Positions 25,730-33,762 of a DNA stretch of 64,000 nt are shown here, in pieces (positions within the stretch are counted from its first letter, which is position 1; each line of letters opens with the position of its first letter). This DNA is from Calidifontibacter indicus. Its GTDB lineage: Bacteria > Actinomycetota > Actinomycetes > Actinomycetales > Dermatophilaceae. The stretch lies in contig NZ_QTUA01000001.1 of the NCBI RefSeq assembly GCF_003386865.1, forward strand, positions 496,001 through 560,000, given 5' to 3'. The notes beneath the pieces were generated by a model. It saw only the letters and a list, made by a program, of their open reading frames with translations. It was not told the origin of the DNA and did no database searches. The position numbers were made by a program, and so were the translations under genes.

Positions 25730-26227
25730 ATGAACGACGAACAACGCAAGGTGCTGGAGATCATCAAGGACACCCGCCTGGCGATGCTCACCCAGATCGA
25801 CAGCAGCGGGAAGCTCGTGTCCCGCCCGATGGCGACTCAGGACTCCGACTTCGACGGCACGATCTACTTCATCGCCGAACGCGACACCGAGAAGGTGCGC
25901 GACTTGGCCACCAACCCGCAGGTGAACCTCGCATACAGCGGTAAGGGCGCGTGGGCCTCCGTGTCGGGCACGGCACGGGTCGTCGACGACGAGGCGAAGC
26001 TGAAGCAACTGTGGAGTTCGTTCACCTCGAGCTGGCTGGAGGGTGGACCGGAGAACCCGAACAACATCCTCATCGAGGTGACCGCCGACTCCGCGGAGTA
26101 CTGGGACGCACCGGGCAACAGCGCCGTCATCCAGTTGGTCAACCTCGCGAAGTCGGCAGTGACCGGCAAGCGCGTCGAGGGCGACAACGAAACCACCGAT
26201 TTCCGCTCCACCGATGGCAGTCGCTGA
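25730..26227 (+). CDS. Pyridoxamine 5'-phosphate oxidase-fold general stress protein
   Basis: A 165-residue split-barrel flavin-binding protein: RLAMLTQIDSSGKLVSRPMA and DGTIYFIAERDTEKVRDL, then VNLAYSGKGAWASVSGTARV and NNILIEVTADSAEYWDAP. This is the GsiB/GSP26-like branch of the PNPOx fold, often linked with oxidative or general stress. GAAGGAG lies before the ATG. It overlaps the MarR gene by 14 bp and is downstream of a small acidic gene, so the three form an operon. Cofactor (FMN, F420 or heme) is not determined. Confidence 0.88.
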   Translation: MNDEQRKVLEIIKDTRLAMLTQIDSSGKLVSRPMATQDSDFDGTIYFIAERDTEKVRDLATNPQVNLAYSGKGAWASVSGTARVVDDEAKLKQLWSSFTSSWLEGGPENPNNILIEVTADSAEYWDAPGNSAVIQLVNLAKSAVTGKRVEGDNETTDFRSTDGSR

Positions 26228-26744
26228 CCCGGACCACCCTGACGGGCAGCCCCCGAAGGCGAACCCAGCACGGGTCCACGCCCGGATCCGCGACCTGCTG
26301 CGCCGAATCACGCTGGAAGCGCACCGCCACACCGCCCTCGTCGCCCGCGACATGGGCCTGAGCACCACCGACGTGCACGCCGTCGGGGTGCTGCAGGCCT
26401 GCGACGGCGGGCTCAGTGCCGGTCAACTGGGCGACACCTTGGCACTGAGCCCACCGGCGACGAGTGCACTGCTGGGCCGGTTGGAGCGGGCCGATCACGC
26501 GGTGCGCGGCAGCGCGGCGCACGACGGTCGCCGGGCACACATCGCCCCCACCGCGACAGCCGTCGGCGAGAGCCGCGAGCGGTTCACCGCCCTCAATGCC
26601 GCGATCGACGCCGTCCTGGAGCGACACGACCCCGCCGAGATCGAGTCCGTGCACACCGTGCTCGCCGAACTCCTGGACGCCGTCCGTGCTGCCAACGACA
26701 GCCACCGCGCGCTTGCGCGCGATGGGTCGGCCGTCCCGACCTGA
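26214..26744 (+). CDS. MarR family transcriptional regulator
   Basis: A 176-residue protein with helix-turn-helix core LSTTDVHAVGVLQACDGG, then SAGQLGDTLALSPPATSALL, recognition-helix GRLERADHAV and wing with HDGRRAHIAPTATAV. The Arg/Asp wing is typical. Start ATG at 26214 overlaps the preceding gene; there is no clear Shine-Dalgarno, so translation is probably coupled. Probably regulates its own operon or the divergent SRPBCC gene through the palindrome at 25238. Its ligand is unknown. It ends five bases before a convergent gene. Confidence 0.85.
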   Translation: MAVADPDHPDGQPPKANPARVHARIRDLLRRITLEAHRHTALVARDMGLSTTDVHAVGVLQACDGGLSAGQLGDTLALSPPATSALLGRLERADHAVRGSAAHDGRRAHIAPTATAVGESRERFTALNAAIDAVLERHDPAEIESVHTVLAELLDAVRAANDSHRALARDGSAVPT

Positions 26745-26748
26745 GGCG

Positions 26749-28350
26749 TCAGCCCACCTGCCAGACGGTGGTGGTGCCGGACACCTCGTTGCCGACGACA
26801 AGCAGTGGCTTGCCGTTCGGCGACTGGTCGGCCGCGATGAAGTGCACGCCCTCGGGGCCGAGGTCACCGGCGGTGCCGGCCCCGGGATCGCCCGCCTTGC
26901 GGTTGCTGCCGAAGCCGGCGATGCGGCCGTGCGCCGGGTCGGTGACGTCGACGACGACCACGCCGCTGTTGCGCTCCAGGCCGACGAAGGCGTACGTGCG
27001 GCCGCCGATCTTGCCCAGGTCGACGCCTTCCGGCTCCGGCCCCTTGTCGTCGGAGCGGTCGTCGGCGCCGTTCTTCTCGTGGTTGGCGTTGAAGTTGGTC
27101 GGGTCGGCCTGCGCGGTGAGCCGCTCGAAGGCGTCCCCGGAGTCCCAGACCAGCGCGCCGGTGTCGGCGTTGCGCACCGAGATGGAGCGTCCGCCGAAGG
27201 AGTTGATCTCGGTGTAGCCGTTCGGGCCCTTCGGCGAGGTCGTGGTCATCTTCAGCCGACCGATGGCCTCGTTCTTCTGCAGCGCCTTCGCGTTCGGGAA
27301 GACCGTCGGGTCGAGCTTGGCGTCCTTGACCCGGATCTCCTCGTTGTAGCAGTCCCAGTCGCGGGCGTCGCCCTCGTTCGCGGTCACCAGGTAATGCTGG
27401 TTCTTCACCTTGTACGACGCGATGCCGTCGGGCATGTACAGGCCCTTCACCGGCCAGGTGGTGATGTTGACCTCGCCGTCCTTGTCGCCGGCGTCGAGCG
27501 CGTTCGCCGGCAGCGAGTGGTCCTTGGTGCCGAGCGGGTTGATCGCGGTGATCTTGCCCGCCTTGAGGTCGACGGTGGCGATCGCGTTGGCCTCCTGCAG
27601 ACTCACCCACGCGGTCTGGGAGTTGGTCGAGACGGTGATGTACTCCGGCTCGAGGTCCTGCGCCACGGTCGCGTTGGGGCCGAAGATGCGCACACCCTTG
27701 GCGCGCAGCTCGTCGAGCTGGGCGTTGTAGGGCTTGAAGTCGGCGGTGCGCACGGTGGCTTTGTCGACGCCACCGGCGAGGTCGATGATCGACACCGAGC
27801 CCTCCGGGTCGACCTGACCGGCGCAGTAGCCGTCGGGCTCGCCCTCGTTGGCGACCAGCACGCTGGAGCCGGACGGGGTGAAGGTGAGCATGTCGGGCAG
27901 GGCGCCCACGGTGACCGAGCGCAGCTTGCCCAGGGCCTTCGCGTCGAAGAAGGTGACGCTGCCCGGAGCGGCCTTCGGCTCGGCCTGCTGCGCGACGGCG
28001 ATGAGGTTGCCGCTGACGGCGACCGAGTTGGCGCCGGGGGTGGCCAGTTGCGCGACCCGCACCGGCTTCGCCGGGTCGGCGATCGACAGCACGTCGACGG
28101 TGCCGGCCTGGGCGTTGATCGAGAACAGACGCTGGCGCACCGGGTCGTGCGCGACGATCTCCGAGCCGCCCTCGGCGAAGGCGCCGGTCGAGTAGGAACC
28201 GAGCGGGGTCAGGGTGACGTCGGAGGCAGGGGGAGCCGCCACCGCGGACGGCGCGAACGCTGCGGCCGAGGCAACGGTCGCTCCGGCGACCAGGACGGCG
28301 AGGCTGCGGGTGAGACGGGTGCGGGGTGACGGATGCATGAGGGGCAGCAT
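26749..28350 (-). CDS. Secreted choice-of-anchor I family protein
   Basis: A 533-residue extracellular protein. A twin-Arg/Arg-rich start (MHPSPRTRLTRSLAVLVAGA) and Ala-rich stretch form a signal peptide cleaved near AVAAPP. The rest is a beta-propeller-like structure: AEGGSEIVAHDPVRQRLFSI, TPGANSVAVSGNLIAVAQQ, VLVANEGEPDGYC, LEPEYITV, YLVTANEGDARDWDCYNEE, and a C-terminal VGLERNSGVVVVDVTDP. These EGEP/EGDARDWD motifs are typical of the choice-of-anchor I or PhoX-like alkaline phosphatase family. The start could be 28338 or 28350. Substrate unknown. It is the last gene of the inserted block before the anti-sigma-like gene. Confidence 0.85.
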   Translation of the reverse strand: MLPLMHPSPRTRLTRSLAVLVAGATVASAAAFAPSAVAAPPASDVTLTPLGSYSTGAFAEGGSEIVAHDPVRQRLFSINAQAGTVDVLSIADPAKPVRVAQLATPGANSVAVSGNLIAVAQQAEPKAAPGSVTFFDAKALGKLRSVTVGALPDMLTFTPSGSSVLVANEGEPDGYCAGQVDPEGSVSIIDLAGGVDKATVRTADFKPYNAQLDELRAKGVRIFGPNATVAQDLEPEYITVSTNSQTAWVSLQEANAIATVDLKAGKITAINPLGTKDHSLPANALDAGDKDGEVNITTWPVKGLYMPDGIASYKVKNQHYLVTANEGDARDWDCYNEEIRVKDAKLDPTVFPNAKALQKNEAIGRLKMTTTSPKGPNGYTEINSFGGRSISVRNADTGALVWDSGDAFERLTAQADPTNFNANHEKNGADDRSDDKGPEPEGVDLGKIGGRTYAFVGLERNSGVVVVDVTDPAHGRIAGFGSNRKAGDPGAGTAGDLGPEGVHFIAADQSPNGKPLLVVGNEVSGTTTVWQVG

Positions 28351-28519
28351 CGGGCACCCCACCCAACTCCTCGCATCGCCCGGGTGGGTGTGCGGTGTCT
28401 CCTGGGTGTCGTCCCGGTGAATTCCCAGCTGGCACACACGAACCCCGCAGATAATGCACCTGCGTCCCCGACCGGCCGAGAAGGGCAGGACACCGCCGGA
28501 AAAAAAGTTGGTTGCGAGT

Positions 28520-28546
28520 GGAACCGAGGGTGAGGCCCGTAACGTC
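28520..28546 (+). promoter_or_regulatory. SigM-type ECF promoter
   Basis: GGAAC at 28520-28524, 18 bases, then CGTC at 28543-28546. This matches the mycobacterial SigM consensus GGAAC-N16-18-CGTC as I recall it. It is about 90 bp before the GTG of the anti-sigma-like gene. The sigM gene is in the same window. Confidence 0.5.
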
Positions 28547-28639
28547 AAACCCGCTGACAGACCACAAGCACATGCCCACGGTGCACCGCCGTGGACCGAT
28601 CCGACCATGCGAACCGACGGACAGACGGAAGGAACAAGC

Positions 28640-29779
28640 GTGAGCACGAAGCCACCTCAGGGGCTCGACGCCGCGTTCGAGGACGACCCCGCCGGCGTCC
28701 GCGAACTGCTGCGCGGTCTGCCTGATCCTGGCCCGATGCCTGCCGATGTGTCCGACCGCATCCGCGATGCGCTGGCCCGGGAGTCCGCCGACCGCGCGCC
28801 CGGACGTCTGTACTCGCTGCCGATCGACCCCGCCCGGGGCACGGGCGATGGTGTCGACGATGATCCCACCGGCATCCGCGACCTGCTGCGTTCCCAGCCC
28901 GACCCCGGGCCGATGCCCCACCACGTGGCCGCGCAGGTGCTCGACAGCTTCCGCGCCGAGTTCGGCGTCAACCAGTCGAGCTTCGACGACGACCCGACCG
29001 GCATCCGTGACCTCCTGCGGTCGCAACCCGCCCCGGGGCCGATGCCCGACCACGTCAGCAAGCGCATCATGCACCGGCTCGACCTCGAGCGGGAGGCGGC
29101 CGCCGACGCCGACCCGACCGGTACCCGCGACCTCCTGCGTTCCCAGCCCGACCCCGGGCCCATGCCCGACGACGTCGCCGCCCGGGTCACCGCCGCGCTG
29201 CGGCACGAGTCCGAGCGTCGCGGTGAGCAGCCATCCAATGTGACCGCGCTGCACAGCCGCGACCGGTCGGCCACGCCGGCCCGCAGCGGCAAACTGCTGC
29301 GCTTCGTCGGTGGAGCCGCCGCGGCGGCCGTCGCCGGCGTGATCACGATCGGTGCGTTCCAGTCGCTCGGCTCCGACGACGCCCCGCCGACCCAGGCGGT
29401 CACCTCGACCGCGCAGGCGCCGAGCGGCATCGCCGACAAGGTCTACGTCACGAGCACCGACAAGAACTACACCCGGGCCTCGTTGTCGACCGACGCCGGC
29501 TCGCTGGCCCGCGCCGACCTCGCCACCGGGCTCGCGCCGGCCGACGCGAACAAGCTCGGCTCGGTCGCCACGAAGGACGGCGCACTGACCTGTGCCGCGG
29601 CCATCGGCCAGGAAGTGCTCGACCGGTCGTCGCGGATCACCGTCGACATCGCCCAGTACGAAGGTCGGCCGGCGCTCGTCGTCGTGGCCACAGGTGACGC
29701 AAGCTCGACCGTGTGGGTGCTGAACCGCGACTGCGACAAGTCCCAGACGCCCATCGCCGGACCCGCCACCGTCAGCTGA
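28640..29779 (+). CDS. Anti-sigma-factor-like membrane protein with fourfold repeated N-terminal module
   Basis: A 379-residue protein starting GTG (VSTKPPQGLDAAFEDDPAG) with GAAGGAA upstream. The cytosolic part carries four copies of a module: DPAGVRELLRGLPDPGPMPA, DPTGIRDLLRSQPDPGPMPH, DPTGIRDLLRSQPAPGPMPD and DPTGTRDLLRSQPDPGPMPD, at residues about 15, 75, 117 and 157. Each is followed by a short helix. A membrane helix lies near residue 220-238, and a folded extracellular region follows. The location, between sigM and trxBA, matches RsmA (Rv3912), the SigM anti-sigma factor. The usual family has a single module. It has no clear zinc-binding anti-sigma motif. Confidence 0.75.
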   Translation: MSTKPPQGLDAAFEDDPAGVRELLRGLPDPGPMPADVSDRIRDALARESADRAPGRLYSLPIDPARGTGDGVDDDPTGIRDLLRSQPDPGPMPHHVAAQVLDSFRAEFGVNQSSFDDDPTGIRDLLRSQPAPGPMPDHVSKRIMHRLDLEREAAADADPTGTRDLLRSQPDPGPMPDDVAARVTAALRHESERRGEQPSNVTALHSRDRSATPARSGKLLRFVGGAAAAAVAGVITIGAFQSLGSDDAPPTQAVTSTAQAPSGIADKVYVTSTDKNYTRASLSTDAGSLARADLATGLAPADANKLGSVATKDGALTCAAAIGQEVLDRSSRITVDIAQYEGRPALVVVATGDASSTVWVLNRDCDKSQTPIAGPATVS

Positions 29780-29856
29780 CACCCGTCCGTCATGTCGGCT
29801 GTCCTGTCACCTGGGTGACGGCCGCCCGTGTCGACCGGTGAACCGATGCCCGCGCG

Positions 29857-29882
29857 GGAATGTTCGGCACCTACCATCGGTT
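29857..29882 (+). promoter_or_regulatory. SigR/SigH-type promoter of trxB
   Basis: GGAAT at 29857-29861, 18 bases, then GTT at 29880-29882. This is the SigR (Streptomyces) / SigH (mycobacteria) disulphide-stress consensus GGAAT-N18-GTT. It is 45 bases before the trxB GTG, and trxBA is a classical SigR target. Confidence 0.6.
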
Positions 29883-29926
29883 GTGCAGAACGCCGTCCAC
29901 ACCGATCCGACAGGGGCCCTTCTTCC

Positions 29927-30871
29927 GTGAGTAACGACCTGGTGCGCAACCTCATCATCGTCGGGTCAGGTCCCGCCGGTTACACCGCGGCGGTGTACGC
30001 CGCGCGGGCCAACCTCGAGCCACTGGTCTTCGAGGGTTCGGTCACCGCCGGCGGCGCGCTGATGAACACCACCGAGGTGGAGAACTTCCCCGGATTCCGT
30101 GACGGAATCATGGGTCCCGACCTGATGGAGCAGATGCGCGCCCAGGCCGAGCGGTTCGGCGCCGAGTTGGTGCGTGACGACGTCACCGCGATGGAACTTT
30201 CCGGCGACATCAAGACCGTCACGGACGGCGAGGGCAATATCCACCGCGCCCACGCGGTGATCCTGGCGATGGGTTCGGCCTACCGTGAGCTGGGGTTGGA
30301 GGACGAGAAGCGCCTGTCCGGTCACGGCGTGTCGTGGTGCGCCACCTGCGACGGTGCGTTCTTTCGCGACAAGGACATCGCGGTCGTCGGCGGCGGTGAC
30401 TCCGCGGTCGAGGAGGCCACCTTCCTCACCCGCTTCGGCAAGACCGTCACGATGATCCACCGCCGCGACGAACTGCGCGCCTCGAAGATCATGGCCGAGC
30501 GTGCCGCCGCCAACGACAAGATCTCCTTCGCCTGGAACAGCGAGGTGGTCGGCATCCACGGCGACGCCAAGCTCGAATCGCTCACCCTGCGCGACACCGT
30601 CACGGGGGCGACCCGCGACCTGGAGGCCAGCGGCCTGTTCGTCGCGATCGGTCACATCCCGCGCAGTGAGCTGGTCGTCGGCCAGGTCGACCTCGACGGC
30701 GAGGGATACGTGCTCACCCAGGGCCGCTCGACCAAGACCAACCTCGAGGGCGTCTTCGCCTGCGGTGACCTGGTCGACCACACCTACCGTCAGGCCATCA
30801 CCGCCGCCGGTTCCGGCTGCTCCGCCGCGCTCGACGCCGAGCGTTGGCTGGCCGACAAAGTCGGACACTGA
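29927..30871 (+). CDS. trxB: Thioredoxin-disulfide reductase
   Basis: A 314-residue flavoprotein starting GTG ([20 protein letters not shown]) with the FAD motif at residues 8-20, active-site CATC within [20 protein letters not shown] motif [15 protein letters not shown], and the C-terminal FAD signature [23 protein letters not shown]. It reduces thioredoxin with NADPH. It is upstream of trxA (62-bp gap) and preceded by a SigR-type promoter. Length and order match Rv3913 (trxB2). Confidence 0.96.
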   Translation: MSNDLVRNLIIVGSGPAGYTAAVYAARANLEPLVFEGSVTAGGALMNTTEVENFPGFRDGIMGPDLMEQMRAQAERFGAELVRDDVTAMELSGDIKTVTDGEGNIHRAHAVILAMGSAYRELGLEDEKRLSGHGVSWCATCDGAFFRDKDIAVVGGGDSAVEEATFLTRFGKTVTMIHRRDELRASKIMAERAAANDKISFAWNSEVVGIHGDAKLESLTLRDTVTGATRDLEASGLFVAIGHIPRSELVVGQVDLDGEGYVLTQGRSTKTNLEGVFACGDLVDHTYRQAITAAGSGCSAALDAERWLADKVGH

Positions 30872-30932
30872 ACGAACCAATTTCTCTGATCCACAACGAC
30901 ATTCGCTGACAACCCGAATCAAGGAGAAACAC

Positions 30933-31256
30933 ATGGGTGCCATCAAGGAGACCACGGACGCCACCTTCGAGGCCGACGTCCTCAAGAACGACAAGCCGGT
31001 CATCGTCGACTTCTGGGCGCCCTGGTGCGGCCCGTGCCGCCAGGTCGCCCCGATCCTCGAGGAGCTCGCCAAGGAGCACGACTCGGTCGACATCGTGAAG
31101 CTCAACACCGACGACAACCCGAAGATCTCGGCGAAGTACGGCATCACCGGCATCCCGACGATGAACGTCTACGTCGGCGGCGAGGTCGTCAAGACCCTCG
31201 TCGGCGCGCTGCCGAAGCCGAAGCTCGTCAAGGAGCTGTCCGACTTCCTCGGCTGA
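30933..31256 (+). CDS. trxA: Thioredoxin
   Basis: A 107-residue cytosolic protein with active site WAPWCGPCRQV (near residue 29-36) and cis-proline loop GIPTMNVYVGGEVV. It reduces protein disulphides with electrons from TrxB. AAGGAGAAACAC lies before the ATG. A 16-bp stem terminator follows 45 bases after the stop. In many actinobacteria the next gene is cwlM; here only 157 bp separate the trxA stop from the convergent parB stop, so cwlM is absent at this position. Confidence 0.96.
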   Translation: MGAIKETTDATFEADVLKNDKPVIVDFWAPWCGPCRQVAPILEELAKEHDSVDIVKLNTDDNPKISAKYGITGIPTMNVYVGGEVVKTLVGALPKPKLVKELSDFLG

Positions 31257-31300
31257 CGAACGTAGCTGTCGCCCGCTACCAACAGAGGTCGACAAACGCC

Positions 31301-31337
31301 GAACGGCGCTGAATCCCAACCGGATTCAGCGCCGTTC
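31301..31337. terminator. Bidirectional terminator between trxA and parB
   Basis: Perfect 16-bp stem, arms 31301-31316 and 31322-31337 (GAACGGCGCTGAATCC and complement), five-base loop CAACC. Followed on the plus strand by TGTTTAG and on the minus strand by GTTTGTC. It lies between the ends of two convergent genes. Confidence 0.75.
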
Positions 31338-31413
31338 TGTTTAGTGTCTCCTTCGGCGTTCGTCCTGCGACTCCTTCGTCGTCGCCAGGATGAGTTGACC
31401 TTGGACGTCGGCC

Positions 31414-32412
31414 TCAGTTGGTGGTCGTCCGGATGCCGAGGGCGTCGAGGATGCGGTGCAGATCGTCCGATCCGGCGAACTCGACCGTGAGCTTGCCGCG
31501 GGAGCGACCGGAGGTGATCGTCACCCGAGTTTCGAGCTTGTCCGCAAGCCCGGAGGCGATGTCGTCGTACTCCGGCACGGTGGTGCGCGACGCGCTCGCC
31601 CGCTTCGCCTTCTCCTGCTGACCGCCGAGGGAGACGATCTCCTCGGTGCTGCGCACCGACAGACCCTCCGCGACGATGCGCTGGGCAAGCCGCTCCATCG
31701 CGGCGGCGTCCGGCAGCGCCAACAGCGCGCGGGCGTGCCCGGCGGACAACACGCCGGCGGCAACCCGGCGCGCCACCAGCGGGGGGAGCTTCAGCAGGCG
31801 GATCGTGTTCGAGATCTGCGGGCGGGATCGGCCGATGCGCGAGGCGAGTTCGTCGTGGGTGCAGGAGAAGTCGTCCAGCAACTGCTGGTAGGCGGCAGCC
31901 TCCTCCAGCGGGTTCAGCTGGCTGCGGTGCAAGTTCTCCAGCAACGCATCGCGCAGCAGGTCGTCGTCGCCGGTGCTGCGGACGATAGCCGGGATCGCCT
32001 CCTTGCCGGCCGCCTTCGAGGCACGCAGTCGGCGCTCACCCATGATGAGTTCGTGGGTGATGTCGCCTTCTGGCTGGGCCAACGGGCGGACGACGATCGG
32101 CTGCAGCACACCGATCTCACGGATGCTGTGGGTGAGCTCGGCCAGGTCGTCCTCGTCGAAGACCTCGCGCGGCTGACGCGGGTTCGGGCGGATCGCGGTG
32201 ACGCGGATCTCGGCGAAACTTGCGCCGGGGACCGCCTTGAGGCTCGGCTCGTCAGCCGCCGGTTCCTCGGTCGTACGGGTCCGTGCGGCCTGGTTTCCCG
32301 TGAAACCAGACCCGTAGAACACGTCGGACGGCCGCGCCGTCGCCGTCCCGTCACTCGTCGGAATGAGGGCACCCAACCCTCGACCAAGACCACGCTGCCG
32401 CTTGTCACTCAT
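31414..32412 (-). CDS. parB: Chromosome-partitioning protein ParB
   Basis: A 332-residue DNA-binding CTPase starting MSDKRQRGLGRGLGALIPT. Box I includes IRPNPRQPR and box II MGERRLRASKAAGKEAIPAI, the CTP-binding and clamp region. The helix-turn-helix reads SCTHDELASRIGRSRPQISN, and the C-terminal dimerisation domain ends in LHRILDALGI. ParB spreads from parS and is moved by ParA to segregate origins. The gene itself holds a degenerate parS (32292-32307) and its upstream gap holds two more. ParA gene lies directly upstream with about 160 bp between them. Confidence 0.95.
   Translation of the reverse strand: MSDKRQRGLGRGLGALIPTSDGTATARPSDVFYGSGFTGNQAARTRTTEEPAADEPSLKAVPGASFAEIRVTAIRPNPRQPREVFDEDDLAELTHSIREIGVLQPIVVRPLAQPEGDITHELIMGERRLRASKAAGKEAIPAIVRSTGDDDLLRDALLENLHRSQLNPLEEAAAYQQLLDDFSCTHDELASRIGRSRPQISNTIRLLKLPPLVARRVAAGVLSAGHARALLALPDAAAMERLAQRIVAEGLSVRSTEEIVSLGGQQEKAKRASASRTTVPEYDDIASGLADKLETRVTITSGRSRGKLTVEFAGSDDLHRILDALGIRTTTN
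32292..32307. promoter_or_regulatory. parS-like site inside parB
   Basis: GGTTTCCCGTGAAACC matches the parS consensus TGTTTCACGTGAAACA at 13 of 16 positions and is itself a palindrome except for the centre. It lies near the 5' end of the parB coding region. Confidence 0.45.
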
Positions 32413-32471
32413 GAGGCACAATTCTACGGGGCACTACGAGATGCCTTCGTCGCGGGCACCTGTGCGGGGCG

Positions 32472-32487
32472 CGTTCCACGTGAAACA
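32472..32487. promoter_or_regulatory. parS: parS-like site between parA and parB
   Basis: CGTTCCACGTGAAACA matches the parS consensus at 14 of 16 positions. An identical copy lies 80 bp away (32552). ParB loads onto such sites near oriC. Confidence 0.7.
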
Positions 32488-32551
32488 AGTGCCTCGCAGC
32501 TGCGTGCCGAGTGGGGCTGGCCCAGTCACACCCGCGGACATGGAACGAGCT

Positions 32552-32567
32552 CGTTCCACGTGAAACA
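32552..32567. promoter_or_regulatory. parS: parS-like site directly after parA stop
   Basis: Same 16-mer CGTTCCACGTGAAACA as at 32472, 14 of 16 matches to consensus. It lies five bases beyond the parA stop codon. Confidence 0.7.
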
Positions 32568-32572
32568 GGGGA

Positions 32573-33760
32573 CTACGAGCTAGCTGCTGCCAGCTCGGTC
32601 GCTGCTTCCAGATAGGACAGCGCACCGGACGACGACGGGTCGTACGTGATGACGGTCTGACCGAAGCTCGGCGCCTCGGAGATACGCACCGACCGGGGGA
32701 TGCGCGTCTTGAGCACCTGGTTCGGGAAATGCTCGCGCACCTCAGCGGCGACCTGCGCGGACAGGCGGGTGCGGGCGTCGTACATCGTCATCAGGATCGT
32801 GCTGACCGCCAACTCGGGGTTGAGGTGCTTACGGATGAGCTCGATGTTGTTGAGCAACTGCGACAAACCCTCGAGCGCGTAGTACTCGCACTGGATCGGG
32901 ATGAACACCTCGGTCGCCGCCACGAACGCGTTGACGGTCAGCAGGCCGAGGCTCGGCGGGCAGTCGATGAGGATGTAGTCGAAGCGCTCCTCGTCGGCCA
33001 TCGATTGCAGCTGCGCCGTGATCGCGGTCTTGAGCCGGCTCTCCCGGGCGACGAGCGACACGAGTTCGATCTCGGCGCCGGCGAGGTCGATGGTGGCCGG
33101 CGCGCACCACAGGTTCGCGACGTCGGGGCACGCCTGGATGACCTTCGCCAGGGGATCGCCGTCGACCACGACGTCGTAGATGCTCGGCACCTCGGCGTGG
33201 TGGTCGATGCCGAGCGCGGTGCTCGCGTTGCCCTGCGGGTCGATGTCGATGACCAGCACGCGTAGGCCCTTCTGGGCGAGCGCGGCGGCGATGTTCACGG
33301 TGGTGGTCGTCTTGCCGACGCCACCCTTCTGGTTGGCGACCGTCATGATGCGGGTCGACGCCGGGCGCGCGACCTCGGCCGCCAGCACCTTCGCCCGCCG
33401 GGTCGACTGGTCGGCCAGCGCCGCGAGAATCGGTGACTCCTCGGACGCGATCGACGTCGGGGTCTCGTCGACCGCCGGGTGGGCGCCCGCGTCGTCGCCG
33501 TCCGTACCGTCCGATTTCCCAGTGCTGTCGGTGCTGTCGGTGCTGTCGGTGCTGTCGGTGCTGTCGGTGCCAGTGGAATCGGTCGCACCGTTGGCAACCG
33601 CACCGGCGCTCGACCGCACGTCGCCCCGCACCGCGCTCGAGGCGTCCGCCGGAACGACACCGGGAGACGACGGGGACTGCCAACCGGTCGGGGTCGGGGA
33701 GGCGGGCGCACTGCCGCCCGGCCAGCCGGTCGGGATCACACTCGTCTGCACCGTCGTCAC
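32573..33760 (-). CDS. parA: Chromosome-partitioning ATPase ParA (Soj)
   Basis: A 395-residue protein. The C-terminal 260 residues are a deviant-Walker ATPase: MTVANQKGGVGKTTTTVNIA (Walker A), VIDIDPQGNASTALGI and YILIDCPPSLGLLTVNA. The N-terminal extension of about 130 residues starts GTG (VTTVQTSVIPTG, with GGAAG upstream) and holds a DST-repeat tract encoded by a 9-bp tandem repeat. ParA forms a DNA-bound dimer gradient that moves ParB-parS complexes. The extension is rich in Ser, Thr, Asp and Pro; its role is unknown. The GTG start lies three bases from the rsmG stop codon. Confidence 0.9.
   Translation of the reverse strand: MTTVQTSVIPTGWPGGSAPASPTPTGWQSPSSPGVVPADASSAVRGDVRSSAGAVANGATDSTGTDSTDSTDSTDSTDSTGKSDGTDGDDAGAHPAVDETPTSIASEESPILAALADQSTRRAKVLAAEVARPASTRIMTVANQKGGVGKTTTTVNIAAALAQKGLRVLVIDIDPQGNASTALGIDHHAEVPSIYDVVVDGDPLAKVIQACPDVANLWCAPATIDLAGAEIELVSLVARESRLKTAITAQLQSMADEERFDYILIDCPPSLGLLTVNAFVAATEVFIPIQCEYYALEGLSQLLNNIELIRKHLNPELAVSTILMTMYDARTRLSAQVAAEVREHFPNQVLKTRIPRSVRISEAPSFGQTVITYDPSSSGALSYLEAATELAAASS
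33522..33566. repeat. 9-bp tandem repeat in parA extension
   Basis: Unit GTGCTGTCG, five perfect copies in a row from 33522 to 33566, then a partial copy. It encodes Asp-Ser-Thr repeats on the minus strand in the ParA N-terminal extension. Copy number may vary between strains. Confidence 0.75.
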
Positions 33761-33762
33761 CT

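Noticed and set aside
26864-29782. Long minus-strand open frame (about 972 codons)
   Set aside because: Out-of-frame shadow of the secreted protein, and antisense to the anti-sigma-like gene.
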